DNA of 59,875 nucleotides from Polysphondylium violaceum (Eukaryota > Evosea > Eumycetozoa > Dictyosteliales > Dictyosteliaceae): the NCBI GenBank assembly GCA_000277445.1, contig AJWJ01000087.1, positions 1 through 59,875 on the forward strand, given 5' to 3'. The notes under the pieces are model-generated. The model made no database searches and had not been told where the DNA came from. It saw nothing but the letters and a program-made list of their open reading frames with translations. Shown here piece by piece: positions 35,459-46,513 of the stretch (position 1 is the stretch's first letter; the number at the start of each line of letters is the position of its first letter). A program made the translations under genes and the position numbers.

Positions 35459-36136
35459 ATGATGAGCCAAGAGGAAAAAGAGTCAAATAAACAAAGATTA
35501 GAATATCTAATCAATTTAATAAAAGGTGGTCATAGTATAAGTAATAGAGAGAGACACGAGTTAATGACCAAGTTTAATATACGTGATTTATCTATTTATG
35601 TGAATGAAAATAATGATGAAATAAAGCAAATATCACCTGATAATAATAATGATAATCAAAATCAAAATCAAAATCAAGATAACAGTAATAATAATCAAAG
35701 TGTAAATTTAACAAAACCAACCACATCAACAACTACATTGGCAGAGCTTTTAGAAAATATAAATTTTAATCATAATGATAGTAACGACAATGTACCAGAA
35801 CAAGTAAACGATGATGACAGTGGTGTTGGTGGTGGTGGTTGTGATGGTGAACAACAACACCAAGATGATACTAAAGAGAATCAAAATCATATAATAGATA
35901 GTGAAAAGACGAAATCAACAAAAGAGGTAGAGACAGATAGTTTACCTAAAAAAGAAAAACATGACTATCTTTGTGATAATTGTAAAATATGTGATATTTA
36001 TGAAAAGGGACAAGGAGAAAACTCAGATTGCCTAAATTGTAAATGTTCCCTTATTTATCACATTGACAATTATGAAGATGAAGTGGAAGATATTGATGAT
36101 TTTGATGATTCAAGTTTCAGCGAAGATACAATATAG
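35459..36136 (+). CDS. Hypothetical protein with C-terminal Cys cluster
   Basis: Single exon, 225 aa. The N-terminal helix-rich part (about 1-50: KQRLEYLINLIKGGHSIS) is followed by Asn/Gln/Asp low complexity (about 60-150). Near the C-terminus lies YLCDNCKICDIYEKGQGEN followed closely by DCLNCKCSLIYHI: seven Cys and one His in about 32 residues, a likely zinc-binding knuckle. The end is very acidic (EDEVEDIDDFDDSSFSED). I do not recognise a family. Two ATGs lie in tandem; the first is used here. Divergent from the CRAL-TRIO gene. Confidence 0.75.
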   Translation: MMSQEEKESNKQRLEYLINLIKGGHSISNRERHELMTKFNIRDLSIYVNENNDEIKQISPDNNNDNQNQNQNQDNSNNNQSVNLTKPTTSTTTLAELLENINFNHNDSNDNVPEQVNDDDSGVGGGGCDGEQQHQDDTKENQNHIIDSEKTKSTKEVETDSLPKKEKHDYLCDNCKICDIYEKGQGENSDCLNCKCSLIYHIDNYEDEVEDIDDFDDSSFSEDTI

Positions 36137-37178
36137 AATGTGTGTAATATAGTAATAATAATAATAATAAATCAATAACAACATTATTAAATCGAGAATC
36201 AAATAAGGACAGAATAAATATGTAACATGTTTACCGTTTCTCAATCAATCATCGCTTCATCAAAATTTTAAAAATCAATCATCTAAAAATTTCACCCCAC
36301 ATGTGTGGTAAGGGGGTGGCTATAAATAAAAACCTCACACACACACACACACACAACACAAGCCCTACCTACAATTGTGCAAAAATAACCTCGCACAAAC
36401 AGATCAGTTGTAGTTTTTTCTTTTAAAACAATTGGTGTGGTCAATAATTAGAATTCTACACAAATTAATTATTACACATCACATGCCACTACTCTTTTTG
36501 TTTTTGTGAGATTGTTTTATTTTCTACACTCAATCACCCCACTATTGATTGCAACCACAAAGTCGCTTCTTTAATTACATTGTTGGATTGTAGAGCTCCT
36601 TCTTTAAAATGTTGGTATTAATATCACTTTATCACCCCATTACCATATCTCTTTTGATCAAGATACCATAGTATACTTGTATATGTGCATGCGTTAATGT
36701 GGGGGATGTGTGCTATTTTATCTCTTCTACAATAACAACAAGAACAACTTTGGGATATATTTTAAAATTAAATTAAATATAGTTGGTCTTTTTTTTTTTT
36801 CTTTCCTTTCCTTTCTTTTCATTTTTTGTTATTGTTGTTGAATGATTTTTTTTCTTTCATCATCTCTTGGCCCATTATAATTTCATTCCCCAATCTACCA
36901 TTTATCTATATCCAATCACTTTTGTATACTTTTAAACTACATGTTTCACTTAATTGTTGTGTTGTAAATTTTTTTTTCACTTTTTTTGGACCCCATTATT
37001 TTTTCAGGAGAACTCATCTCAAAATTCTTTTGCCTCAATAATAACATTTGATTGGTTTGTTTGTTTATATATATAATATATATATATTTTAATTTGTTTT
37101 TGATTTGTTTTAAAATACAAGTATACAAATTGTACATATAAATATCTGTTTTTTTCCCTTTTACATAGATTGATTAAA
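36137..37178. other. Long upstream region of the histidine kinase gene
   Basis: About 1 kb without a gene. It has CA repeats (36330-36360), T-rich and CT tracts (36785-36830), TA repeats (37065-37090) and a possible 5'-UTR acceptor (ACATAG at 37163-37168). Probably the regulatory region of the hybrid kinase. Confidence 0.45.
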
Positions 37179-40100
37179 ATGAAAGATCTTAGAAATAGTA
37201 ATATATTATTTCCTACATCAATACCACCTGGAAATAATATAATTTTATCAAACAATAATGGTCAATTGAATACAAGCACTACAATTAATGGTGTAAATAG
37301 TAATAACAATAACAATAACAATAATAGTAATAATAATAATAATGGTATAAATAATTTAGATCATAGTCTAAGTAGTTTAAGTAGTTTAAGCACTAGTACC
37401 AATGCAAGTTATAATAGTACCAATCGTATCAATATCAATAATGACGAAAACGATAACAACAATAGTAATCATTTTAGTAAATATCATAATCAGAATTCAA
37501 TTTTCCAAAATATTTTAAAGAATTTAAAGGAAAAACTACTTCCACCAAGAATATTTAAGCCATCAATATATAGACGCGAATGTTTACTTTTGTTAGAAGT
37601 GGTGATATACTTTTTCGCCTATTTATTTCTTTTAATATTCTTTCGTGAATTCTATCCTGTATTTGTAGTGGGGATGGTTTCAATGATTATCATTTACATT
37701 ATGTCTTTAAAATTAAAAAGATATGATATCGTTTCATGTTCCTATATCATTGTTCAATCGATTTTAAATTTTTCATTTTTTTTTTATTTTTTAGTTTATC
37801 ATAATAATAATAGTGTACATTCATCAACATCAACAGCGACTAGTAATTTAACAGTTAATTCTGTATTAAATTCACCAATATCAGAAAATTTAATATCCTC
37901 AACCACTGCCACCACCTCAGTCAGCAATGAAGATTTTTGGACCTCTTCAGATTTTTACAAAAACAATCATTTATTTTTATTAAATTTCCTCATGAGTTTA
38001 CTCAGTATCACTGTATTCTTTCCAAAGTTTTTGATCTGTATTGTATTTTTAGTATTTTTAAATTTTATAAATGCTATAGTTCATGTATTGGCTCATTATT
38101 CTTATTCTACACCAAGTTTTATTGTATGTATAATTGATAGATAAATATTAGTAAATAATTAATTATTAATATAATATAAAGATATTTCAAAATTTATTAA
38201 TATCATTGGCAATTACTTTGTTATTGATATGTTATTGTTATATTAGTAGTATAGATATAAAGGAGATTGAATATAAAGAAAAAACATTTAGAAATATATT
38301 TAATAATAGTTCAGAGGCAATTGTTATTCATAAAAAAGGTATAATCATCGATGCCAATAGTACATTTGAAAAAATATTTCAAATTAAATTAGACTCTATT
38401 CTTTATCCAGTACCAAGTGGAATTTGGGAATTCTTACCAGAGATTGAAAGTTTTTTTGAAAAAAAGAAAAAATTGGATCAAGAAAATCAAATGACACATA
38501 CTTCGAGACCAACAAACAATAATATCAATAATACGCAACAACAACAAAGACAACAAAGAAAATATAGAAGTACAAGAATTAATAATCTCACTAGAAAAGA
38601 TTCATCCAATATGAATCCAAATAATCAAACGAATCAAAATGAAAATAATATTGATAATACATTTATTTTTGACACAATTGGTATCAATACTTTGGGTGAA
38701 GAATTTTCAGTTCAAGTTAAACTTGGTAATGAAAGTAACAAAAATGTAGATTTTGATGTATTAACAATTATTGATGTCAGTGCTAGAAAGAAATTAATCA
38801 ATGCCGATAAAGCTCTAAGAAAAGCAGAGGAAATCAACCAAGCCAAGATTAATTTCCTCACCACCGTTAGTCATGAAGTTAGAACCCCCATCAATGGTAT
38901 TTTAGCATCTGCAGAAATTTTAGAGAAATCATTCCTTGATATGACCCAAAGAGACTTTCTCAACTGTATTAAAGACTCTGCAGACTATCTATTGGATTTA
39001 ATCACAGATATTTTAGATTTCTCAAAAATCGAGGCTGGAAAAATGGAATTGGAGAAAATTGAATTCAATTTAGTGACAATGTTGGAAGAGAGTTTAAACA
39101 TTGTTTATAGAACTGCCAAAGAGCGTGGATTGGAATTGGTATTGTTTATTGATAAAGATGTACCAATGATTTTAATTGGAGATCCATATCGTGTTAAACA
39201 AATTTTGTTAAACTTTTTATCAAATGCTATTAAGTTTACTCCAAAGGGTCAAGTAATTGTTCGTGTAAAGCTGTTGAGCTCACAAAGAAAATCAAATTAT
39301 AAGACCAAGAGTACATCAAGCTCCTCTAGCTCCTCTAGCTCTTCAAGTTCATCTAGTTCATCACCTAAAATTAGTAGTAGTATAGTAAATAATCTTTCAA
39401 CTAGTAGTGCCGCCAATTCAAATACATCAAACAACAATATAAATCCTGTTCAATTGTATGAATATAATATTTGTTTTGAAGTTGAAGACTCTGGTATAGG
39501 TATTAAAGAAGACATGATTAATCATTTATTTACTGCCTTTATTCAATTGGGAGATTCACCAAGAAAATATTTAGGCACTGGTTTAGGTTTATCCATTTCC
39601 AAGAGACTATGTAATTTAATGAGAGGTGAGATTAATGTAAAGAGCCAATATGGTGTTGGTTCAACATTTTCATTCTCTTCTGTTTTACAATCTCCTATCA
39701 ATCAAGCACCTATTACTGTTGGTGAATTGGGTAAAAAACTATCAATCAACCCATCCATTCAACCATCTTCACCCAGAAATCCACCCTCTCCCTCTTCATC
39801 TTCATCTTCACCAAAAACATTTAAATGTTTTATCTATGATGATAATATCCAAGTATCAAAATCAATATGTGCTTTTATAAAGCTATTGGGTATTGATGCC
39901 AACTATTTAGTCTCTGAACAATCATTGGCCACCACTTTGGAGAATGAAATTTTAAATGAACCAGAAGAAAATACTTTATATATTATCATTGCTAGTCAAC
40001 TATCAGACTCTAATCAATCAATAATTAGAGATAAAATGTGTTTTAATCCATTCATTTTCACTTTTCTTTTAACAGATAGTTTAGTAGCAGATAATAATAT

Positions 40101-41811
40101 AAAAGACTCCCTTTACCACGGGGTTTTAAAGAAACCTTGTAACTTTCCAAATATTGTCGAAACATTATACAAAACCCAAATGTATCCAATCCCACGAGAC
40201 TATTATCAATTACTTACAAACAAATCATTAGAAGACTATGATTTCTATTTCAAGATCCACCAACAATCTGTCAAACCCAATAATACACCTAAATATAAAT
40301 TTATATCGGCCACTATTGATTCATCGTCCACCAGTTCTGGAAATGGAAGTAGCTTCCTTAGTAACGGCAGTAATAAATCAAAATTATTTGAAAGAAAGAA
40401 TTCTAGTGGTAACTATAGTGATCATATAGCAATCACAAGAGGTTTGGTCCAAGTAAATAGAAGCCCTCGTACAAATATCTCTTCAAGATCAGGATCTCAT
40501 TCAAATTTCTATGATGATGAATCACCTTCCAACTCTACCCTTTCAACACCAACTTCTTCTCCATTTTCAAATCTACTACAAAATAATGTATTAAATAATA
40601 TTAGTAATAGTTTATTAAGTCAAATTAATAATAATATTTTAAAAGAACAACAACAACAGATTCAACAACAACAACAACTATTATTAAATGATAAAAATAT
40701 TGGTGGAGAAAATAATACAATTGTAATGGAGAAACCACCTCTAAATTTAATTAAAAGTAGTAGTCACAAAGATAAAGATAAAGATAAAAATAATAATAAT
40801 ATCAATATCAATATCAATATCAATAATAATAATAATATTAATAATAATAATAATGAATCAAATACTACAACCCCAATTATTAATTCACCACAAATATTAA
40901 TGGAAAAAGATGATCATAATTCAGAACATATTATTATACCCATAGATGAACTTAAACTAAGCTCACCAGAGACTCCACCTCTTATTAACAAGTCACCAAC
41001 TAGAAAAAGAGGACTCTCTATTGATATTGTTGTGCCTGATCTTAAATTAGATGCAATATTGTTGGCATCATCCAAACAATGTGCTTCGCCTCCATTGATG
41101 GTGCAATCACTCTCTCCACCATTGTCATCATCAATATCTAAAGCAAGTGTTTCATTACCACCACTTCCTCAACAACCATCTCTTACAACCTCAAATTCAT
41201 CCATTTTATCTTCCTCACCACCTCTAGAAAATGATAAAATATTTGGTAGTTTAATTGGAAAGATTGACAAGTTCAAAATACTATTGGTAGATGATAATTC
41301 TGTTAATATTAAAGTATTTTCTAAATTCCTCAAAGATGGTGGATTTACAATTGACATTGCTTGGAATGGAGTTCAAGCTGTAGATTCTTATAAAAAGAAT
41401 TATTATCCAATAATTTTTATGGATTGTCATATGGATTCAATGGATGGTTACACTGCAACAAAAATAATTAGAGAATTTGAAGGTGAAGTAATATCCACTT
41501 TTCCTGAATTTAAACGATCAACAATCATTGCATTGACTGCTTTGGATGTGGGCGGAAACGGTTCTGGTAAAGATAGATGTTTTAATGTTGGTATGAATGA
41601 CTTTATTCAAAAACCTGTAAGAAACTCAAAAGTAATGATTAATTTAATAGAGCGTTATATGAAAGGATACTCAAATGAAGACATTGATTTCTCAAGCCAA
41701 TCAATATTAAAATATTCATTGGTACCTTCTCCATCTCTATTATCTACCCTATCTTCTTCTTCACTTTCATCTTGGTCTACTAAATTCTCCCCATCCTCTT
41801 CTTTAAATTAA
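37179..41811 (+). CDS. Hybrid histidine kinase, six-TM, with degenerate first receiver
   Basis: Exons 37179-38123 and 38182-41811 (phase 0) give 1524 aa. An Asn-rich start precedes about six membrane segments (about 145-340, interrupted by a Ser/Thr/Asn-rich loop). Then: PAS-like region (TFRNIFNNSSEAIVIHKKG), HisKA with phospho-acceptor His at about 546 (FLTTVSHEVRTPINGI), HATPase_c with NFLSNAIKFT, DSGIGI and GTGLGLSI boxes, interrupted by a Ser/Asn insertion. A first receiver-like domain (KCFIYDDNIQVSKS) lacks a clear phospho-Asp. After a Ser/Asn/Gln-rich linker, a full C-terminal receiver has VDDN, phospho-Asp at about 1396 (IIFMDCHMDSMDGY) and Lys in IQKPV. Phosphorelay to RdeA/RegA type partners is known for dictyostelid DHKs. 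I cannot say which dhk paralog this is. Membrane location suggests an extracellular or lipid signal. Confidence 0.93.
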
Positions 41812-42365
41812 AAAATAAACTATTCTTTATCAATTTATGATAATAATTGTAAATAAAGTCTGCATATAATTTAATAAATGGGCTAAATAAAAAATAATAA
41901 TCCTCTAATTATCTGTGCTTAAAAAGTTAGTGATAATGATTAATGATCAATGACTACTTGTATTTCATAGTACAACAAATTTTATCTACAAATTGCTGGG
42001 GTTTACCCAAAAAAATTAAAATCTATCATTTTTCCCCACACAGATATGATATTCATACATTTTCCCTTTTTCTATATTTTATCTTTTGTAATGGATGGAA
42101 ATCCTCACGTTAATTATTGCGGATTATTTGGCATGATTTTCAAAACATAAAAACTTTAAATTTATAAAAATAAACATTCATTCGTTTTTATTCACCCATT
42201 GTAAACATACACATATTATCATATTAGATATCTTGTAAGATAGGCAAACCTCCTCCATCTATAATACAATATATATGATCTACACCTTATAGATCATCCA
42301 TATTTTATTAAACTTTCATTCACAAAACACCCCCGACAAAAGATTTATTCCCCAGAAAAAGAATC
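41812..42365. other. Intergenic region downstream of the histidine kinase gene
   Basis: About 550 nt of AT-rich DNA with polyadenylation-like ATAAA signals (41812-41880) and the termination region of the minus-strand tRNA gene at its right end. Nothing else was recognised. Confidence 0.45.
42356..42360 (-). terminator. Pol III T-run terminator for tRNA-Arg
   Basis: On the minus strand, five T residues begin six bases after the tRNA discriminator position. That is the normal RNA polymerase III stop. Confidence 0.7.
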
Positions 42366-42438
42366 CACCTAATCTGGGTCTCGATCCCAGGACCTACAGC
42401 TTAGAAGGCTGTCGCAATTCCAACTTTGCTAATCAGGC
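42366..42438 (-). tRNA. tRNA-Arg (anticodon UCU)
   Basis: Seventy-three nt fold by hand into a full cloverleaf on the minus strand. Acceptor GCCTGAT pairs with ATTAGGT (two wobble pairs). D arm GCAA/TTGC with loop AGTTGGAA; anticodon stem ACAGC/GCTGT around loop CTTCTAA, anticodon TCT; five-nt variable loop; T stem CTGGG/CCCAG with loop ATCGAGA. There is no intron. It reads AGA, the favoured Arg codon in this genome. The T loop starts with A rather than T, a variant of box B known from some eukaryotic tRNAs. CCA is not encoded, as expected for a nuclear gene. A T5 terminator follows. It lies 245 nt before the carrier gene, divergent from it. Confidence 0.93.
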
Positions 42439-42682
42439 TTATGATGATATTGAAATTAATCTTGATAATTATATTTTGAAAATTACATAACAAATTTTTG
42501 TTTCTTTTCTTTAAAAAATTTTTTTCCAAAAATAAATAAAAAACTAGTATAGACCCCATATTTTCAAATTTTAATTCATCCAAAAAACTGTAAATTTATT
42601 TTTTCTAAAAATGGTAGATTTTTTTAATTATTGATGAAAATCGAACGACATTCAATTTGAAGCCTCTTCGTTTTAATTTAAA

Positions 42683-44007
42683 ATGAACAAAACTGAACAA
42701 ACCCCGAACAAACCTTTGCCTCCATGTATGCAATGTTTTGAGTCTTTATAACACTAACCCATCACTAACTACTCTATTTTATTTAGATTACGATGGTATT
42801 TCAGCTTCATTAGGATCAACGATAGCCATCGTTATTTTACAACCCTTTGATCTATTAAAAGTTAGATTACAAGGTATGCATTATTTAGTTTTAAATTAAA
42901 TCATTACACCTCCTCTATAGGGTAAGCAAACTAATTCGTGTAACACTCACACCCACATAAATGATACCAAAGGTAGTGGATTTGGTAAAGTATCAGGAAC
43001 AAGTGTTCAAAAGGAAAGTCTTGTTGGTGTATTTAAAAATATTTTAAAAAATGAAGGTGTCGCTCAATTTTGGAGAGGTGTTGGACCTACCGTATTAGCC
43101 AATGGTATCGCATGGGGTGCCTATATGCACTTTTATGAAACTTTTAAAAATATGGTTAAAGAGAAACAAGGAGTCGATCAGTTATCTTCAAAAGTACATT
43201 TCATGTGTGGTATAGCTGCAGGTGCATCACAAGTATTCATTACAAATCCTATATTTTTAATTAAAACTAGAATGCAACTCCAAAAGCCTGGTGCAGAGAG
43301 TTATTATACAAGCTTCTATGGTAAATATATAACAATTTTTAACATCAGTAATGTACTTGTTTGTCTGAACCAATATCTAACGACTACTATTATAATCTAA
43401 AGATGGCGTTAAAAAAACTGTTGCCAGGGAAGGATATAGAGGTTTATATAAAGGAGTTGTACCAGCATTATGGTTGACCTCTCATGGTGGTATTCAAATG
43501 AGTGCCTATGAAGAAATTAAATTACATTTTGCAAAATCCTCAAACAAGTCTTTATCAAATCTTGTATGTTTTTGATTATCTCTTTTATCTTGCTAATAAT
43601 ACTAATTGATTATCTCTTATTACCAAAGACTACAACTGAAATATTTATAGCAAGCAGTATTTCAAAATTAATAGCATCAACTGTATTATATCCATTCCAA
43701 ACTATAAAAACACGTTTACAAGATGAGAGAAATATAGTGACAAAAGAGGATCAAAGAGTTTATAGAGGCACCGCCGATGTGGCAAAGAAAATATTAAAGT
43801 AAGTAAAAGATCAATGATGATTATTTTTATTGTTGAGTTTACATTATATGTAATACTAATATATACAAACACTATGATAGACATGAAGGTTTAATTGGAT
43901 TCTATAGAGGATTTATTCCAAACACATTAAAAGTAATTCCAAATTCTTCTATCACCTTATTGGCCTATGAGGAAATTAAGAAATTATTTCAAAATGCAAA
44001 TAACTAA
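42683..44007 (+). CDS. slc25a32: Mitochondrial carrier, SLC25A32 type (folate/FAD)
   Basis: Six exons (42683-42725, 42787-42873, 42973-43320, 43403-43563, 43629-43798, 43881-44007) splice to 311 aa. The threefold carrier repeat is present with signatures [25 protein letters not shown] and [11 protein letters not shown], each followed by an EG...YRG/WRG turn. The second repeat's [18 protein letters not shown] and the NPIFLIKTR form (no acidic residue in the Px[D/E] slot) are features of the SLC25A32 folate/FAD carriers. It sits in the inner membrane with six helices. The start exon encodes 14 aa; the third exon's acceptor was chosen because it keeps frame and gives a family-like loop. The gene ends 78 nt from the convergent RDM1-like gene. 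Confidence 0.9.
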
Positions 44008-44085
44008 TTAATAAACGACAACGACAGAAACACATATCTATCTATCCATCTACTATTTACAATTGTGTGTGTTTATTTTAATTTG

Positions 44086-45148
44086 TTATGAATGTTGTTG
44101 TTGTGATTGCTGCTGAGATTGTGGTTGAGATTGCTGCTGTTGGTGTACTTTAAAATCCATAAATTCTTGTTCATCATTTCCATACTCAAAGAATGACAAC
44201 AAATCCATACCTTCCTCGATTTGTGGCTCTTCTGGGGCAATAATATTTTTTTGATCGACTAGATATAAAATGGCCTTTGCTCTATTACTATTTATTTATA
44301 ATAGTGTGTTGTTAATATTAATGATGATTATAATTTTACATATAATATAATACATACGGTAAAACAAGTAAAGCTAATTGAGAGAATAAATTCTTTCTTG
44401 TATTTGTAATGGCAGCTTTTTTACTATTCTCGATTGCCTCTCTTAAATCAAGTGATTCAAAGGTACCCTCACCATCTGCCCAAAACTTTATATCTTGTTC
44501 GGAAATGGTGCACACCATTCTTGCACCATAGGTTTTTGTAATTATATTTGGATTTACACTGTACCCTTCTTCTTCGAGCAGTTGTCTGTGTCTTTGATCG
44601 GGTTCTTTTTCAGCCATTTCAATAAACTCTGTGCTAAAACTATCGAATCCTATAAAACGTTGAACTAGAGTGACACTCTTTTCAACAGACAAAGGTTTGA
44701 TCTGGTAGTTTGTGTATACAGATCTAGAGATCTTACACGACTGCCCATAAAATATAATGTCGTTCTCTAACCAATATCTCTCTGCATGTGCACACTCAAT
44801 GACACTATAGTATCGAATGATAGCACAGTTCTTTTGCATCCTCAATTCATGAATCAAACCAAATTCATTGAAAAACTCTTTCAGATCAGTGTCTGTGATT
44901 TGTGTGGGTAAGTTTGACACAAACAACGATGACTCAGCCTTGGGTGTTTTGAAATAAATGATCTCTGAATCTACAAGGGGTACATTCTTTTCAATCCTCT
45001 GCGCTCTTGGTATTATTTGTATAGGATTGACAACACTTGTTGTTGTTTGTGTATCTGGTGTTATTAAACTTTGGTTATTGCCATCATCACCACCAAACAC
45101 ATCCATATCATCGTTATTATTTGTATCTGTATCTGTATCTGTATGCAT
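44086..45148 (-). CDS. rdm1: RDM1-like protein (RRM + Rad52-motif)
   Basis: Exons 45148-44358 and 44287-44086 (phase 2) give 330 aa. An Asp/Asn/Thr-rich start precedes an RRM (about 65-145) with RNP-like SSLFVSNLPT and KNCAIIRYYS. It is followed by QRFIGFDSFSTEFIEM, an ITKTYGARMVCTISEQD strand, GEGTFESLDLREAIENSKK and NLFSQLALLVL, continuing over the intron into NRAKAILYLVDQKNI. This order and spacing match vertebrate RDM1 (GFNGWSSRI, ...LLVVLESGKVAVEY). The tail is Gln-rich. RDM1 binds nucleic acid and affects DNA-damage responses in vertebrates; the role here is inferred. The start codon follows a Met-His-Thr-Asp repeat context. Confidence 0.75.
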
Positions 45149-45347
45149 GTCTGAAATGAAAAAATAAAATTAAAAAAAAACAATATATCTCTGAATTTCA
45201 CCACTTTTCGAAGAAAAAAACATAAACACAAAGAAAAGATTATTTAATTTTTTTTTTTTTTATTTTCGAAAAAAACAAATAAATTATTACTATTGTTATT
45301 GTTGTTATATATTATATGTGTATGGAAAAGAGGAGGTATCGATTAAA

Positions 45348-46148
45348 TTACTTTGATCTTTGATTTTTTACACTTCTGTTCTTTAATTTCGAGGCAACTT
45401 CACGTTGTTTGACCTTGTCGTCGACGACCTTTCTACGACGAATACCTTGTTGTTGTTTTTCAATAGCTTTCTTTTGTTCGGGAGTCAACACCTTGACTTT
45501 AGAGGTTTGGAAACCGGTTTCTTGACGATTGAGTAAAAAGTCAAAGGTCTCTTGATTGCCACGTCTGTTAAACTCGTTCTTTGATCTTCTCCACTCGATG
45601 TTTCTCTCGTGGGATTCGGCAGACTTTATAACTTTGTTGTCGTACTCTCTTTGTTGGTTTTTCTTTAACCAGAGCTCCAAACGGGTTTGTTTGACTTCTG
45701 GCGAATCGATGACCTTGACAGAGGGTTTGAGTCTGTACTCGGCAATGAGTTTGTCTCTGACGGCTTGTGGGGCACGCGAGATGTGTGAGATGACGTTGCT
45801 GTGAGTGTTGAATTTCTTTGCGAGTTGTTTTTGACTCATGGTGGCTCTGAGTGTTTGGATCTCTTTGATTTGGTCTTCGGTGAGATCATGTTTGAGCACC
45901 TTTTCTGTGACTGCTGTTGGTACAAATGCTTTGCTGACAGGGTTGTGTGAAACGGTGATTGTGGTGTTGTTGCTGACGGGTGTAGTGAAAGAGATGGCTT
46001 GGTTGGATCCAAGTGTGGTGAAAGAGGTGCTTTTAGCACTCAAACTTCTTGAGCTGTGAATTTGAAATGATGGGGCTGCTGTTCCTGTCGAATAACTTCT
46101 AATAGATTGAACCAATCTACTATTAGTGCTATATAATGATTTCATCAT
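45348..46148 (-). CDS. mrpl20: Mitoribosomal large-subunit protein mL58 (MRPL20-like)
   Basis: Single exon, 266 aa. Two tandem ATGs at 46148 and 46145; an extension further upstream lacks an ATG. The N-terminus is basic, Ser/Thr/Arg-rich and free of acidic residues for about 90 aa, as expected for a mitochondrial presequence (RLVQSIRSYSTGTAAPSF). The core LTEDQIKEIQTLRATMSQKQ followed by LAKKFNTHSNVISHIS resembles the fungal MRP-L20/mL58 motif with a small helix-turn-helix. The rest is very basic (GIRRRKVVDDKVKQREVASK). Assignment is by motif similarity only. It lies 199 nt downstream of the RDM1-like start, same strand. Confidence 0.65.
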   Translation of the reverse strand: MMKSLYSTNSRLVQSIRSYSTGTAAPSFQIHSSRSLSAKSTSFTTLGSNQAISFTTPVSNNTTITVSHNPVSKAFVPTAVTEKVLKHDLTEDQIKEIQTLRATMSQKQLAKKFNTHSNVISHISRAPQAVRDKLIAEYRLKPSVKVIDSPEVKQTRLELWLKKNQQREYDNKVIKSAESHERNIEWRRSKNEFNRRGNQETFDFLLNRQETGFQTSKVKVLTPEQKKAIEKQQQGIRRRKVVDDKVKQREVASKLKNRSVKNQRSK

Positions 46149-46513
46149 TTTCTCTGTCTGTCTGTATATCTGTATTCCTCCTCTGTACAAAGATCACAAT
46201 AAAATGATGATTCTAGAAAAAAAAAAAAAAACAAATAAAAAAAAAAAATTCTCAAATTTTTTCGTCTTTTTTTTTTCGCCTTTGCCCAAATACTCAAAGC
46301 ACTATAGCACCAAGTGATCTCCAGCTAGAAAGAAGTTCCTCACGATGAATGAATGAATAAGAAAGTCTAATTGAATTATAGGATAAATGAAGGATGATAT
46401 ATACAAAATGATTTTATTATAAATAAAATAAATAATAAATTGAGTATGGAATGATGTTGTCAAGGCAGAGGGCTAATTAGAGCCCACACATGACATCTTT
46501 TTTCCAAATTTGA
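46149..46513. other. Intergenic region between MRPL20-like and RasGEF genes
   Basis: About 365 nt, AT-rich, with A-runs (46215-46248) and T-runs (46258-46275). Holds the MRPL20-like promoter and the RasGEF 3' end. No other gene. Confidence 0.4.

Noticed and set aside
37300-37345. Regular AAT/AAC repeats that might suggest a CRISPR or satellite.
   Set aside because: They are codon repeats for poly-Asn in the histidine kinase, as also seen in other genes here.
42901-42972. An alternative earlier acceptor for carrier exon 3 that keeps a long open stretch.
   Set aside because: It does not match the phase of the preceding donor; the acceptor at 42972 restores the family sequence.
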